The position numbers were made by a program, and so were the translations under genes. From Ctena decussata (taxonomy: Eukaryota; Mollusca; Bivalvia; Lucinida; Lucinidae), in contig OZ022499.1 of the NCBI GenBank assembly GCA_963989385.1, positions 50,581,757 through 50,645,756 of the forward strand: a DNA stretch of 64,000 bases. Reading direction: 5' to 3'. Shown here one piece after another: positions 23,561-34,590 of this stretch. Position 1 is the first letter of the stretch. The number at the start of each line of letters is the position of its first letter. The notes under the pieces are model-generated. The model saw nothing but the letters and a program-made list of their open reading frames with translations. It did not search any database and was not told where the DNA came from.

Positions 23561-24120
23561 ATAGAGAGGACAAGAAAATGTTTAAAAACGGCTGCCAGAC
23601 TCACGGCTTTATCCCACAAACCTTCCAGTTTGGGAATAAAAACCTCACTATTGCGTGCAATCTGTTTTTCTTACCATCAGCAGTTGTGTTCAGGGAGGTA
23701 TAGAAGGAAATGATAAGAATTGCTTCCCCTGACAGCACCTAACCCCAATGGAGATGCTGACCTTAGTGACCTGTACACAGCTTATTCTGACAGGTATGTA
23801 AATCCCAGTTATCATAGTGTGTAATTTTCAAAGAATGCAAAAGCAGTCACTGTAGGCAGTTCAGTGAGCATATAACCCAATACGGTCATATTTTATAGTC
23901 CTTTTAAAAACACTGGACACAAATAATCTTTAAATTCATCTTGGTCTCAACACATCAAATACTGATATTTCAAAAAGGCTGGGGACACAAAGAAAACGAA
24001 AACAATTATGTGTTCTAAACTACTTTAATTAGAAATTTTCACATCCGTAGTGAAGAGCAGATTAGAAGGATGCCTTAATTAAAGATGCCAAGTCTCTCTA
24101 TGTAAGGTAAAATCTTACTG

Positions 24121-24358
24121 GGCCCAGTTGTTCAAAATTAATGACATTAGTTAATGGGACATGATAACTTCAAACATATTGTACACAAAAACATCATCAT
24201 TTTTGCCAAAAAAATGTAAAAAGCTTTTGCAGTGCAAAAGCTCCTCACATTTTGTCAGCAAAAAATATCAAGACACTTGATTTTATTGCTACTAGAAGAC
24301 TTAATGAGTCCTTGACTAACAGCTTTGTTAAGCTTATGATGTTTTGAACAACCAGGGC
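24121..24358. repeat. MITE family F copy
   Basis: Termini are GGCCCAGTTGTTCAAAATTA and the inverted GTTTTGAACAACCAGGGC. The centre is a hairpin around TTTTGCAGTGCAAAAGC, flanked by inverted TTTTGCCAAAAAAATGT / ACATTTTGTCAGCAAAAA. Relatives lie at 33001-33437. Confidence 0.75.
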
Positions 24359-24650
24359 TCAGCTAGGGAGCTGATTCCCATAAGAATTTCAAATGTCACT
24401 TATATTTTGTAAGCACATAGCTCCTGTTTAGTTTTTCTGAAAATGTAAAATTACAAAACTCCATCCAAAATATATTAAGAAAAACTGAACAAGAGCTGCA
24501 TACTACTATGTATGTTTCTTGCATAGTTTAGGTCAAAAGAACTTTCGAAAATCTTAGTTTTATAAAAAATCTCACTTAAAAAAACCCAGACAGATCTCAT
24601 CAGCTCTCAAAGATTACTGAGCAGAGCTTATGGCATGGTTCTCAATGCAC

Positions 24651-25207
24651 ATACCATATTAATCCTATTAAATGCCCAGGGGGCATTGCATTTCAGAAAG
24701 GGGGGTGGGGGGGATAATTTAGAGCCTAAGTTGTAGTAAATCAGCCCTTGCCAAATTACCTCTTATGATCAGTATTAATGTGAATGGCTATACTTTCAGA
24801 GGAAGTAGGAGCCTCGGTAGCTCAGTGGGTTAAGCGCTGGCCTACAGATCTAGCGGTCGCGGGTTCGAGCCCCGCTGGAGGCGGAGTTATTTCCATCGTA
24901 AACGGGGTTCCATTGCACACAGCCTTTCATTATCACAAGCCCATCGTCCTGATATGACTGAAATACTGTTGAAAAGGACGTAAAATCGCAAGTCATCCAT
25001 CCATCAGAGGAAGTAACTACTAGTTTTTGCCTCTCTTCTGATCTAGGTAGGGGTGGAGTCAACTCATAAAGGAAAGAATTTGCCCCTCTAGGAGCAAATT
25101 TTTTCCTTTAAGAGTAGATCCCGTTTCAATCAAAGAGCTACCTCATCCAGAGAAGTAAACAGAAATTTATACAATATAAAAGATGCAGGGGGCATTTATT
25201 AGGATTC
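24651..25207. repeat. MITE family C copy, split by a SINE
   Basis: The left end is CCATATTAATCCTATTAAAT with GCCCAGGGGGCATT; the right end is GCAGGGGGCATTTATTAGGA inverted. The centre is the foldback AAAGGAAAGAATTTGCCCCT/AGGAGCAAATTTTTTCCTTT. A SINE (24808-25004) interrupts the left half. Confidence 0.75.
24808..25004 (+). repeat. tRNA-derived SINE with perfect 11 bp target duplication
   Basis: The head (24811-24882) folds as a tRNA-like cloverleaf: GCCTCGGTAGCTCAGTGG gives the A box, GCGGGTTCGAGCCCCGC gives the T arm and B box, and the closing GGAGGC pairs with GCCTC. The 3' body contains CTGATATGACTGAAATACTG and ends in CATCCATCCAT. CAGAGGAAGTA flanks both sides (24797-24807, 25005-25015). 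The intact promoter boxes and perfect duplication indicate a fairly recent insertion. Confidence 0.85.
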
Positions 25208-25349
25208 TTACAGTAGTTGTCACATTTACTCTGATCTTTCAAACATCTATCATTTCTGTACAATGAAATTCCAAATTAGAATCAAGACGTACATACATGT
25301 CAAGAACTCCCGATGAAGAGACCTTTTGATGATGGTTCTTGGAATTTAT

Positions 25350-25450
25350 TTTTCCATTCCTCGAAGAAAACGTATGTTGTGACCCCTCATTAGAACCACA
25401 TTACTGAGGTGATGCTAATGAGGGGTCACAACGTCTACTTAATGGGAGAA
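25350..25450. repeat. MITE family A core only
   Basis: ATGTTGTGACCCCTCATTAG...CTAATGAGGGGTCACAAC is the central foldback of family A; the outer GCTCCAGATAAG termini are missing. Confidence 0.7.
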
Positions 25451-25754
25451 CTAGGGTGAATGGGGACACCATGTTCTTTACCCCTTGAACAAAGGGAAAA
25501 AAACTTCCTGTTTTCTTGGAATACTCGTACAAAGCTCATCCAAATGGTGTCTACTAAGGAAATAAATGGCTCTTAGGAGCAGATTCTTTCCTTCAAGAGT
25601 TGACTTCCATTGAGAGGGGAGGCACAGATGAAAATGGCAAAGTTGCTTCCCCTGACAGTATTCCCATTTACCTTAGCTGTATTTATCTCTGAATTATTGA
25701 TCTGAATCCTGAACTGTCCTAACAAGAAATGTTAACTGAATTATTGGTACCTGT

Positions 25755-26108
25755 TAATCCTAATAAATGCCCCTGCTCTAATAAATGCCCCCCTGGCTTT
25801 TTCTGTGTCTGTTATATTAGATTGCATGAATTCCTGTTTGCTTCTCTAGCTGTTTGCAATGGGGTCTACTCTTAAAGGAAAGAATTTGTTCCTAGGGGAG
25901 CAAATTCTTTCCTTTAATAGTTGACCCCTACTGGAAAGGGAGGCAAAATGGTAGGGTTACTTCCTCTGCAAGTATACCCATTCACCTAAATGCTGTTTAT
26001 TAGATATATAGTGCAGTGCCTGATTTACTACAACTAAGGCTCTAAATAATGCCCCCCTATCATAAAATGCAACACCCCTTGGGCGTTTAATAGGATTAAT
26101 ATGGTATA
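25755..26108. repeat. MITE family C, full copy
   Basis: It opens TTAATCCTAATAAATGCCCC and closes with the inverted GGGCGTTTAATAGGATTAAT. The central palindrome is AAAGGAAAGAATTTGTTCCT/GGAGCAAATTCTTTCCTTT. This complete copy shows what the interrupted ones at 34575 and 48645 looked like before insertion. Confidence 0.8.
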
Positions 26109-26544
26109 TCTTGACCTTAGACCAACAGCAGTTTCCAAATGACATCAGCTGATCTCTATCAGCAAATAAGCAAACTTAGTCACAAACACAGCGGATAGGT
26201 GGCAATTGAAAACCCTCATGCAGTCGACAAACACAGATCAAAAAACGTTAGAAACAGCCTTTTCAGTTGCAAACTGGCGACAGTTTGCAATCGGAAACGC
26301 TGTTTTTAACTGTGTTTGACCCACGTTAATCGATTGTTAAGCCTGTCCAGGGTGACAAATGAACAAGCATTTTAGAAACATAAGCAGAAGAATACATGCT
26401 TTATGTAAAACTTTAATGCAAATTGTTATGGCAAAAGACAAATGAACAAATATGCAGTACCTGAGCAGACTACTCCTTAGGAGCAGCCAGATCTGCATCT
26501 ACTCTCTCTGTTCACTCATGCTGTCAAAATATAGAGGATAAACT

Positions 26545-26782
26545 ATGTGTTGTGTTATTGTTTAACATCCACAGTAAACAGCTACGGTTATGTCGTTAAT
26601 CTAACCACACAATTCCTGGGCAGGCTTAGACCTCCTTAATGGTTAACCAATACTAAGTGCACTTACTTTCACCGGTAACTGACAACTGCCCTTCCTGAAT
26701 CAGCAGAAGGGGTAATGGACCAGGTATCGAACCCGGGACCTCTGGCTTATAAGTCAGACGCGCTACATGGCCCAGTAATACA
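26545..26782 (-). repeat. tRNA-derived SINE, second family
   Basis: On the minus strand the tRNA-like head includes CTGACTTATAAGCCAGAGG (an anticodon arm with UAU) and GGGTTCGATACC (B box). The body contains AGTGCACTTAGTATTGGTTA and ends near GTTAAACAATAACAC. It is about 80% similar by eye to 33648-33908. Target duplication not resolved. Confidence 0.7.
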
Positions 26783-26975
26783 GAGCTCCAGATAAGTGGG
26801 AGTAAAAGGGATAATTTTCCGTATTTCTTCGTAAAACCATATATTGTGACCCCTCATTTGAACTGTCTGGGTGAGAGGGTTCTAATGAGGGGTCACAATA
26901 TATGTTTTTGTTGAGAAATAAGAAAAACTATCTAAGAATTATCTCTGTTACCCTTCTTATCTGGAGCTCTGTAAT
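26783..26975. repeat. MITE family A, full copy
   Basis: GAGCTCCAGATAAGTGGGAG and TTATCTGGAGCTC bound it. The core is TATTGTGACCCCTCATTTGA and its complement. The adjacent 26976-27272 holds nothing recognisable. Confidence 0.8.
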
Positions 26976-27272
26976 ATCCATTCTGTCCTTCCATGCTGCA
27001 AAAATTGCATCTTTTCCTGCTGTATTGATTACAATGACAATTTTAGATTCACCAATGAGCCCCCACCCCAGACATATAAACAACCTTCCGCAAACAGTCC
27101 TTAATAACTACACAGTAACAAATTTTAACTCAAACAACGACAAGTCAATAAGTTTCAAACAAGGGGAGCATTTATTTTGTTATATACGGATCTCTTGCAT
27201 TTGTAACTAAAAAGCATTTTTAGCTGACTAGATGTGTATTACAATCATCGCATGATCAAAGTTAACATCTTC

Positions 27273-27785
27273 CAGTGCTCCAGATAACAAGGATAATTTA
27301 GGGATAAGTTTCCATATTTTCCATCAAAACACAGGTTATGACCCATTATTAGAACTGTCTTGGTGTGACAGGAGGGGTAAAAAAATGTTTTATTCAGAAA
27401 CTAGAAACATGGCAATTAACTAACAGGCCCCGCATTCCAAGGATGACATAGAAAGGGCATACACACAAAATCATTGACTGTGATTAAAACAAGGACATCT
27501 CTGTGAGGCAGGAAGCTAGAGTTACTGCTCATGCACTCTGCACATCCTCACGGTACGGTAAGTATGCAAGGTTTAATGAAAATATTTCCACAGATATGGC
27601 CCAGACACGAAATCATGATGGACGGACGGCCCGACCGACAAAGATAGACAAACAAGGTTGTGGCCCCTCATAAGAACCATCTCATCAAGAATGCTCTATT
27701 AATGGGTCACAACTTATGTTTTCAAGTAGAAGTTTGAAAAATTATCCCTAAATTATCCCTGTTACTCCTGCTTATCTGGAGCACT
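27273..27785. repeat. MITE family A copy split by a ~270 bp insert
   Basis: The left half (27273-27370) begins GTGCTCCAGATAACAAGGAT, and the right half (27655-27785) ends CTTATCTGGAGCAC. The intervening 27371-27654 is unrelated, and its right end GGACGGACGGCCCGACCGAC is the microsatellite typical of tandem-repeat elements, so the insert is probably a remnant of one. Confidence 0.65.
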
Positions 27786-28066
27786 GACCTCAATTTCAAT
27801 TCTTCACCATAACATACAAAGAGGAAGATCAGCCAAAATTTTGGCAATGAAAATGTTGTGTACTTCTAATTTTTTTTTGGGGTAAAAATATATGAACAAC
27901 AACAAAAAGGAAAACAATAACCTCACAGCATGTACAAAAGCAAAGACTCGGATCAGCCTGTACATTCTTTATCAGAATGCACATGCATTCCAGTCTAATC
28001 AGTGGCTCATCTGCAGTCTCAATAGGATGAAACATATTCTCTCCTATGATGGCATAACATACATGT

Positions 28067-28182
28067 ATATGAGCCACGACATGTGAGAACAAATAAAGTG
28101 GTATGCGCACCCAACTAAGGCTCAGATCAGCCGAGCTGATCTGAGTCTTAGTTGGGCTCACATGCCCCTTGCAGCTCATATA
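28067..28182. repeat. MITE family B, internally deleted
   Basis: ATATGAGCCACGACATG and inverted GCAGCTCATATA bound a short foldback, CTCAGATCAGCCGAGCTGAT. It is half the length of other family B copies. A related but degraded stretch (AGCAAAGACTCGGATCAGCC) lies just upstream at 27940. Confidence 0.65.
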
Positions 28183-28249
28183 CAAAGAAGCAGGGAAGAA
28201 GACAACCCTCTTCAAATAGCAGAGATCACCATAAAGTAGGTTTTTGAAA

Positions 28250-28335
28250 ATAATTGTTTTCTCTCATTAAAACCTACGTAATGACCATCAATGGAACTGC
28301 TTCATCGAGGCGGTTCTAATGGGTACACAACATGT
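28250..28335. repeat. MITE family A core, degraded
   Basis: TTTTCTCTCATTAAAACCTA, then GAACTGCTTCATCGAGGCGG TTCTAAT with a displaced ACACAACATG, is a decayed central foldback. The segment 28336-28780 shows no other feature. Confidence 0.5.
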
Positions 28336-28782
28336 TTATGTACTGAGTATGATCAGAAAATATCTGATAATCAAAAGCCAACATAATCAAAAGCCAACCT
28401 AACTCAAACCTCTGCTAGAAACAACAAAATTACACTTACCAAATCTGTCAGTAACATTAAAACATACATAATTCCAAATAAACATAAGTATGATCAATGA
28501 TGGCACTAGTGAAAATCTGAAGATAAAGTACATGTACTTGCCAAAATTCAGCAACAACATAAAAACATATATAATTTGAAAACCAGCAACGATACATGTA
28601 TCAGCAATATGACATCAAAATATACCTACTATGCACTGAGAGGTCCCTTGACTAGAGAAACTATGCCTTACGGCAAGTATTTCGAGCTGTCAGTGTCTGG
28701 GTAAGGTGTACCGTATACATGTATTTACTCCAGACACTCCTCAATTCTATCAAAATTGGCACAATTCAGTAACACAGCTTAG

Positions 28783-28970
28783 AGCTCCAGATAAGGTGGG
28801 GTGGGGTTTTGAAGATAACTTTTCTTATTTCTCAAAAAACATATGTTGTGATCCTTCATTAGAACCTCCTCGGTGAGATGGTTCTGATGAAGGGTCACAG
28901 CGTATCTTTCTGTGGATAATAAAGGAAAATAATCCCTGAATTACCCCTGTTGCTCCTTATCTGAAGCACT
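28783..28970. repeat. MITE family A, full copy
   Basis: Begins GAGCTCCAGATAAGGTGGGG and ends CTTATCTGAAGCAC; the core is ATGTTGTGATCCTTCATTAG and its complement. Confidence 0.8.
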
Positions 28971-29029
28971 GACAGTCACTTCTCATTTCTTTATCATTAA
29001 AATACATGTTGCAACGCTTCATTGCAATC

Positions 29030-29207
29030 CTCTTTTTGAGATAACAGGGATAATCTATGGATAATTTTCCACATATCTCCATAATACCATATGTTGCGAC
29101 TCCTAAATAGAACCATCTTGCAGAATTACAACACACTTTTTTTGTTAAGAAATAAGAAAACTTATCCAAGAATTATCCTCAACACCCTACCTTATCTGGG
29201 GCTCTGA
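29030..29207. repeat. MITE family A copy, diverged
   Basis: The left side has GATAACAGGGATAATC, and the right end is CCTTATCTGGGGCTCTGAG. The core ATGTTGCGACTCCTAAATAG is decayed. Confidence 0.65.
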
Positions 29208-29228
29208 GAGCCATTATGAGCATTGCAA

Positions 29229-29462
29229 ATATGAGCCACAACATGACAAAACCAACAGTGACATTAGCCAACAGTGACATTAGCACCCTGCGCAGATTCA
29301 GATCAGCCTAGGCATCCATCCAGTCTTTGCTGTATGCTTAAAGGGTAGCTAAGGCTCTAAGCTACCTCCAGCAAAGACTCTAATCAGACTGGGCGGATGC
29401 CCACGCTGATCTGAGTTTTCGTTAAGAACACATATCAACATTGTCAAGCCGGGGCTCATATA
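29229..29462. repeat. MITE family B copy
   Basis: ATATGAGCCACAACATGACA and inverted CGGGGCTCATATA bound it; the interior has AGTCTTTGCTGTATGCTTAA and AGCAAAGACTCTAATCAGAC. A short internal duplication (AACAGTGACATTAGC twice at 29258-29290) is specific to this copy. Confidence 0.75.
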
Positions 29463-29596
29463 ATCTTTCACAATAAATTGCAAAACTTCCTTAATTTTAC
29501 AGTATATATAACAATAAAATCTCTCTCTTAATTTGGCACAAAAAGAAACAACAAACTGTACACTTTAACCCTTTTTTGACCTGTTAACTTGTAACT

Positions 29597-31183
29597 CAGG
29601 GTGTCCACAATTCGAGTAAAGCAAATTTCCCTGACATTTCCCTGACTTTTCCCTGACTAAAATCAAATTTCCCTGACTAACGAGTTTGTATTTTGCACGT
29701 AAAGTTCTGACATCTGTTGGCCTCCTTCTCCCCTACAGCCAACCCCTTCCATCTTTTACTTTACCAACTGTAATTGTATTACTCTTTATACATGTATTTT
29801 TAATTTTGTTTTTTGTTTTTCTATTTTTCTTTATCTACATAATATACATGTACATGTATTTTCAAAAGTTATTTATACTGTTTGATGAGTGCATGAAATT
29901 AAATGCTTGTCATAATACAGGGAAAATCTCTTGGCCTTCTCCTCCCCTACAGCCAACCCTTACTACTTTTTTTTTACTACCAATTGTCATTGTATAACTC
30001 TTTGTATTTTTAATTTTGTTTTTTATTTGTTTTTGTTTGATTTTGATAGCAATTTTTTTTCTTTTTTTTACATGGATACATATATGTACATGTATTAACA
30101 AAAGTAATTTATACTGTTGGATGTGGTGCTTGAAATTAGATGCATACCAAAATGGACAAAAATACAAGATAACCAAATAAGATTTATATCTCTTCATAAG
30201 TATGTACTTCAAAAAAAAATTGATATGTCTTTTTAGGCACTTCAAAATTTAATGATACAAGGCTGTTTTATATCATTAAAATTTCCAAGTGCCTAAAAAG
30301 ACATATCAATTTCATTTTGAAGTGCATACTTATGAACGGATATAAATCTTATTACGTTAACTTGTATTTTGTCCATTTTGGCATGCTAATCCACAATGTC
30401 CTTATCCACAGATATACTGAGCTCCAAATCATAGAATAACTGGTCAATCATATAAAAGATAGAATGAAATTTAACTAATACAAACAAATTATAAGAATGT
30501 TTTATTATAAGTTGCCACATATTAAAACATACATTTATTATGTTGTACATAAGTTTTCTTAACATATCTAAAATAGTAAGCAATGCATATGATACTAAAT
30601 TAGAAATGTTGACAACTTATAATTTGTAGACATTTAGTGAGTAGAGTCAAAATGAGAGACTAAATAACACGACAGAAGGTGAAGTGTTATAAAGCAAACA
30701 AGAAACCACAGCCAACAGTACTGAAAATGAGAAAATAACGTAATTTTCATAATTGACTTATAGCTCAAGCGAAGGTAATACAACAACCACCATCATATAG
30801 CATCAAGTGGTATGGTACTGAAGTAAGGTATGTGGTATGGTACAGAATCTTGCACATACCACATACCATACCAGATGCACAAACTTGATAAAACTAAACT
30901 GAGCTTTGTTTGGAGAACCCTTCTCAATACAGTCCAGTCATTTTAATTATTATTATTATGATTATTATCATTATGATAATAGCCAAACAGTAAGAAACTG
31001 CCTTAGCCTTTATTCTTGATGTTTTTATCATTCATAGACTTGTTATTTCAAAATTCCCTGACTTTTCCCTGACTTTTTGCTTAAATTCAAAATTCCCTGA
31101 CAAATTTCAAAATTCCCTGACAATTCCCTGACCTTGAAAAAATTTTTTTTTCCCTGACTTTTTCCCTGACCATGGACACCCTG
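29597..31183. mobile_element. 1.59 kb CAGGGTGTCCA element with TTCCCTGAC clusters
   Basis: The termini CAGGGTGTCCA (29597-29607) and TGGACACCCTG (31173-31183) are inverted. Just inside both ends, clusters of the word TTCCCTGAC occur in direct orientation (29630-29680 and 31048-31170). The interior has a ~215 bp tandem duplication (29717-29930 and 29931-30140, each opening with CTCCCCTACAGCCAACCC) and a very long foldback (30141-30386). The terminal motif resembles hAT ends, but the 8 bp flanks TTGTAACT and TTGTTTAT match only partly, so assignment is tentative. No transposase frame. Confidence 0.65.
30141..30386. repeat. Long foldback, ~117 bp arms
   Basis: The left arm (30141-30257) has GCATACCAAAATGGACAAAA, AAATTGATATGTCTTTTTAG and GGCACTT. 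The right arm (30267-30386) is the reverse complement with few mismatches. The loop is only about ten bases. It sits inside the CAGGGTGTCCA element. Confidence 0.8.
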
Positions 31184-31421
31184 TTGTTTATCTTTATCAT
31201 TTGGATGAGTCCATTACTAGTTTTAGGGGTTTCTGGTGAATGTTTTCACTGTTACTGTATTTGCATAGACATTCTTGAAAGCAAACAGTGTTGACCCTGA
31301 TCAGATACCACATTTTGCAGCGACTGAACTGGGGCTGCACTGCTTGCATATGTCCCCGAAACGGCTTCCAGCCTAAAAAGGGTTAGAAATAAGCACAGGA
31401 TAGAAACTCCTGAACATGCAA

Positions 31422-31667
31422 ATATGAGCTGCGACACGAGAAAACCAACAAAGTGGTTGTGCGCCCAGCGCAGACTCTTATCAGCCTAAAAATCCGCCTA
31501 GTCCGCTAAGAATCTTCGCTAAGCGCTTAAAGGGAAGCTAAGGGTCTAAGCAACCTCCATGCGGACAGCGAAGACTTTGATCAGACTGAGCGGATGCCCA
31601 GGCTGATCCGAGTCTGCGCTGGGCGCACAACCACATTGTTGGTTTTCTCGTGTCGCGGCTCATATAA
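31422..31667. repeat. MITE family B, best-preserved copy
   Basis: ATATGAGCTGCGACACGAGA is mirrored by TCTCGTGTCGCGGCTCATAT. Within, GTGCGCCCAGCGCAGACTC is mirrored by GAGTCTGCGCTGGGCGCAC. The terminal arms extend about 60 bases with few mismatches. Confidence 0.85.
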
Positions 31668-31769
31668 TCTTTAATACTACAAATTGCAAATTTGCCAATT
31701 ATACAGTAAATCAAGGCAAGAATCATGCAACTTACTTCAATTATTTTGTACCTGTATTTAGGCAGGGTT

Positions 31770-32063
31770 TAGAAAATTGTTCATTATTTCCTTAATACTC
31801 AATGAATTTTCATGAAGTGAAGTGCAAACACCTTGTCTTTATTTGCAGCAAAAGGCTGTTTAAGAATTTTTTATGCTATGTGCTGTAATTTCCCACACGA
31901 CCTCAAGCAAAGACTTTCATACTTTGCTCAAGGTTGTGTGGGAAAATACCGCATGCATAAAAATGGCTGTTATATCATGGCTTGCTGTTAAAGTGATGAG
32001 GTATTTGCATTTTACCACATGAAAATTCATTGAATATTAAAGAAACAGTGATCAATTTTCTTA
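31770..32063. repeat. MITE family G foldback
   Basis: The left arm AGAAAATTGTTCATTATTTC and AATGAATTTTCATG are inverted on the right as CATGAAAATTCATT and GATCAATTTTCTT. The centre is CCACACGACCTCAAGCAAAG with its complement CTTTGCTCAAGGTTGTGTGG. Confidence 0.75.
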
Positions 32064-32248
32064 CCCCTTCTGTCTGAAAATAGGTACAAAGTATCACCTG
32101 AGTCCCCATCGTGAGTATATAAACACCGTAAAATCTCAAACTCTTAACATAAACATAAGGCAGAACCTCGTGAACAAAAGTCAGCAAAGTCAAAGCAATT
32201 GTGTATTTGATTTTTATGTAACTTTGAGACAAATATGGATATGAACCA

Positions 32249-32880
32249 CTGCAGAACTCCAGATAAGGTGGCGTTTTGAGAATAATCCTGTGATACAGTG
32301 CTCCCGATAACAAGGGATAACAGGGATAATCTCCCAAATTTCTCCATAAAAACATAAGTTGTTAACCTTCATTAGAATCAACTCGCCGAGACACTTCTAA
32401 TGAGAGGTCCCAACATATGTTATGGAGAAAACATAAGTTGTTACCCCTCATTAGAACCGTCTTACCGAAACGGTTCTAATAAGGGGTCACAGCATATATT
32501 TTTATGGAGAAATAAAAGGAGAAAAATGTAAGTTGTTACCCCTCAATAGAACCGTCTCACCGAGGCGGTTCTAATGAGGTGTCACAACATATGTTTTAAT
32601 GGAGAAATAAAAATAAACTATTTATGAATTATACTCAAAACCCCACTTTATCTGGAGCTCTGGTGATATTTTTTCTTGCTTTTCATTAAACACATAATTG
32701 GGACCCCTCATTAGAAGCGCCTTGCTGACGTTATTCTAATGAGGGGGTCACAATGAAAGTTTTTATGGAAAATATTTTTTCTTATTTCTTAGTAAACATA
32801 TCTTGTGACCCCTCATTAGAACTGCCTCAGTGAGGTAATTCTACAGTGAGGAAGTCACAAGGTTTTTCTACTGAGATCAT
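32249..32880. repeat. Array of five family-A hairpin cores
   Basis: Between AACTCCAGATAAGGTGGCG (32249) and CTTTATCTGGAGCTC (32660) three complete foldback cores follow each other, each reading roughly GTTGTTACCCCTCATTAGAA...TTCTAATGAGGGGTCACAAC. Two more cores follow at about 32700-32760 and 32795-32865. The half-element GGTGGCGTTTTGAGAATAAT at the left shows nesting. It looks like insertion of the MITE into itself or slippage amplification. Confidence 0.75.
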
Positions 32881-33000
32881 AAGGAAGTTGTCTCTAAACA
32901 ATTCTTAGCCCCCACTCAACCTCTGTTTCAAGGCTTATGTATATTTTGCTATGGCAAAAGCTTCTTATCAATAAGCTGGGCTTTTGCTGGTACAAACCAA

Positions 33001-33437
33001 GGCCCAGTTTTTAAAACTAACGCCCTTAGTTAATGAAACGTTAAAATTTTGTACATATGATACACAAAAACACTGCTATTTTTTGCTGAAAAAAACAACA
33101 ACAACAAACCACAAGCTTCCGCAGTGCAAAAGCTCCTCTCATGTTTTGGCGCAAAATTTCTTTTTAGCAAACTTGATATGGGTACTAGAAGACTTAATGA
33201 ATCACAGACTAACAGCTTCATTAAGCTAACAATGCTTTGAACAACCTCACCAAGAAGTTAAAATTTCAAACATATGATTCACTAAAACACTGCAATTTTT
33301 GCCAAAAAAATGTGAGATGCTTTTGCAGTGCAAAAGCTCCTCATTTTTGTTTCAGCAAAAAAACTATCATCACACTTTATTTTGTGTGTACTAGAAGGCT
33401 TTACAAATCACTAACTAACTACTGCGTTAAGCTAATA
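33001..33437. repeat. Two abutting MITE family F copies
   Basis: The first (33001-33247) opens GGCCCAGTTTTTAAAACTAA and closes AATGCTTTGAACAACC. The second (from about 33241) shares AAAATTTCAAACATATGATT, TTTTGCAGTGCAAAAGCTCC and CTAGAAGGCTTTACAAATCA but lacks clean ends. Both match 24121-24358. Confidence 0.65.
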
Positions 33438-33440
33438 CCA

Positions 33441-33637
33441 GAGCCCTAGATAAGAGGGAGTATTTGGTGATAATTAGGGATAATTTTTGTTAATTCTGCA
33501 TAAAACCATATGTTGTGACCCCTCATCTGAACCGTCTCGAGACGGTTCAGGTGAGGGGTCACAACATATGGTTTCAATGAGAAATAAAGAAAATTATCCC
33601 TTAATTATCATCAAATACCCCTCTTATCTAGGGCTCC
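33441..33637. repeat. MITE family A, highly symmetrical copy
   Basis: GAGCCCTAGATAAGAGGGAG is mirrored by CCCTCTTATCTAGGGCTC. The core ATGTTGTGACCCCTCATCTG, AACCGTCTCGAGACGGTT and the complement is a nearly perfect palindrome of over 55 bases centred on CTCGAG. Confidence 0.85.
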
Positions 33638-33647
33638 GAAGTCTGAC

Positions 33648-33908
33648 TTGTTGCTTAACGTCCACGGTAAACAACTATGGTCATGTTGGGACGGTCAGTT
33701 AACCTAACCACACTATTCCTGGGCAGGCTTAGACCTCCTAAGCGGTTAACCAGTACTAAGTGCACATACTTTCGCCAGTAACTGACAACTGCCCTTCTTG
33801 AATCAGCGGAAGGAGAAACGAAAGTATGTGGCCAGACCGGGTTTCGAACCCAGGACTTCTGACTTATGAATCATGTGCCCTACCGATTGCGCTATGCGGC
33901 CTGGGTCT
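33648..33908 (-). repeat. tRNA-derived SINE, second family, with 10 bp target duplication
   Basis: On the minus strand the head reads GGCCGCATAGCGCAATCGG, then TGATTCATAAGTCAG (a CAU anticodon-like arm) and GGGTTCGAAACCC (B box). The body and tail match 26545-26782. GAAGTCTGAC flanks both sides exactly (33638-33647 and 33909-33918). Confidence 0.8.
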
Positions 33909-33939
33909 GAAGTCTGACACTGAGAATGTGTGACATACC

Positions 33940-34590
33940 GTAATTATTCAGTTGCAAAATGGAGGTCTTATACAGTTATAAAATGGGAGTCGTTTCCTTT
34001 CAAAACATTTCCAAAATCTGTATCTGTCTTGTAATCAAAACAATCTGACAAATCTAGATCCATCTTACAGGATGAATCTAGATTTTTGGACTGTTTGGAA
34101 GAGGACACCAAAGGCTGACAAATCCACCGCCGGACCCCCAGGACAAGCTCCAAATCGGGCCATACGAGTACTATTTCTAGCTCGATGCCCAGCCAGACAA
34201 GTGAAAGAAAATCTCCATCAGTCAAAATTCGAAAGATTAACACGAAGCGTGCACAAAAAGACAGCAGGGCCGATGTTTATTTTTAAAACAATAATGATTT
34301 TCTCACCTTTAATTCCTCAAAGTTTGTTTACTGCCATCCACATGTTAATCTGGTGTAACAGTCATTGATGGTGTTAGTGACAGCTGTCAATCATTTTGAA
34401 AATTTGTGAATATCCTTCCACCCTTGACCATTTTTTCCTTCTTGTCTTGTGGGCAAGTGGAAATTTTTTGATATGTCAACCCCTGAGAAAACCCATCTTG
34501 TTACAGAATAACACGACTGATATACATATTTGGGATAAGTTTTGGAAGGGAAAATCCCAAATTTATAGCTGAATACCATATTAATATACC
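33940..34590. repeat. MITE family D remnants around a GC-richer segment
   Basis: The left part (33940-34100) has AAATCTAGATCCATCTTACA and GATGAATCTAGATTTTTGGA. The right part (34500-34590) has TTTTGGAAGGGAAAATCCC and ATAGCTGAATACCATATTAA. Between them 34105-34260 is CpG- and GC-richer with no recognised product. Confidence 0.5.

Noticed and set aside
24811..24882. A functional tRNA gene
   Set aside because: The tRNA-like head is followed by a SINE body and flanked by an 11 bp target duplication.
34072..34368. 98-codon plus-strand frame in the GC-richer segment
   Set aside because: It starts inside a MITE and shows no recognisable domain; noted only as a compositional oddity.
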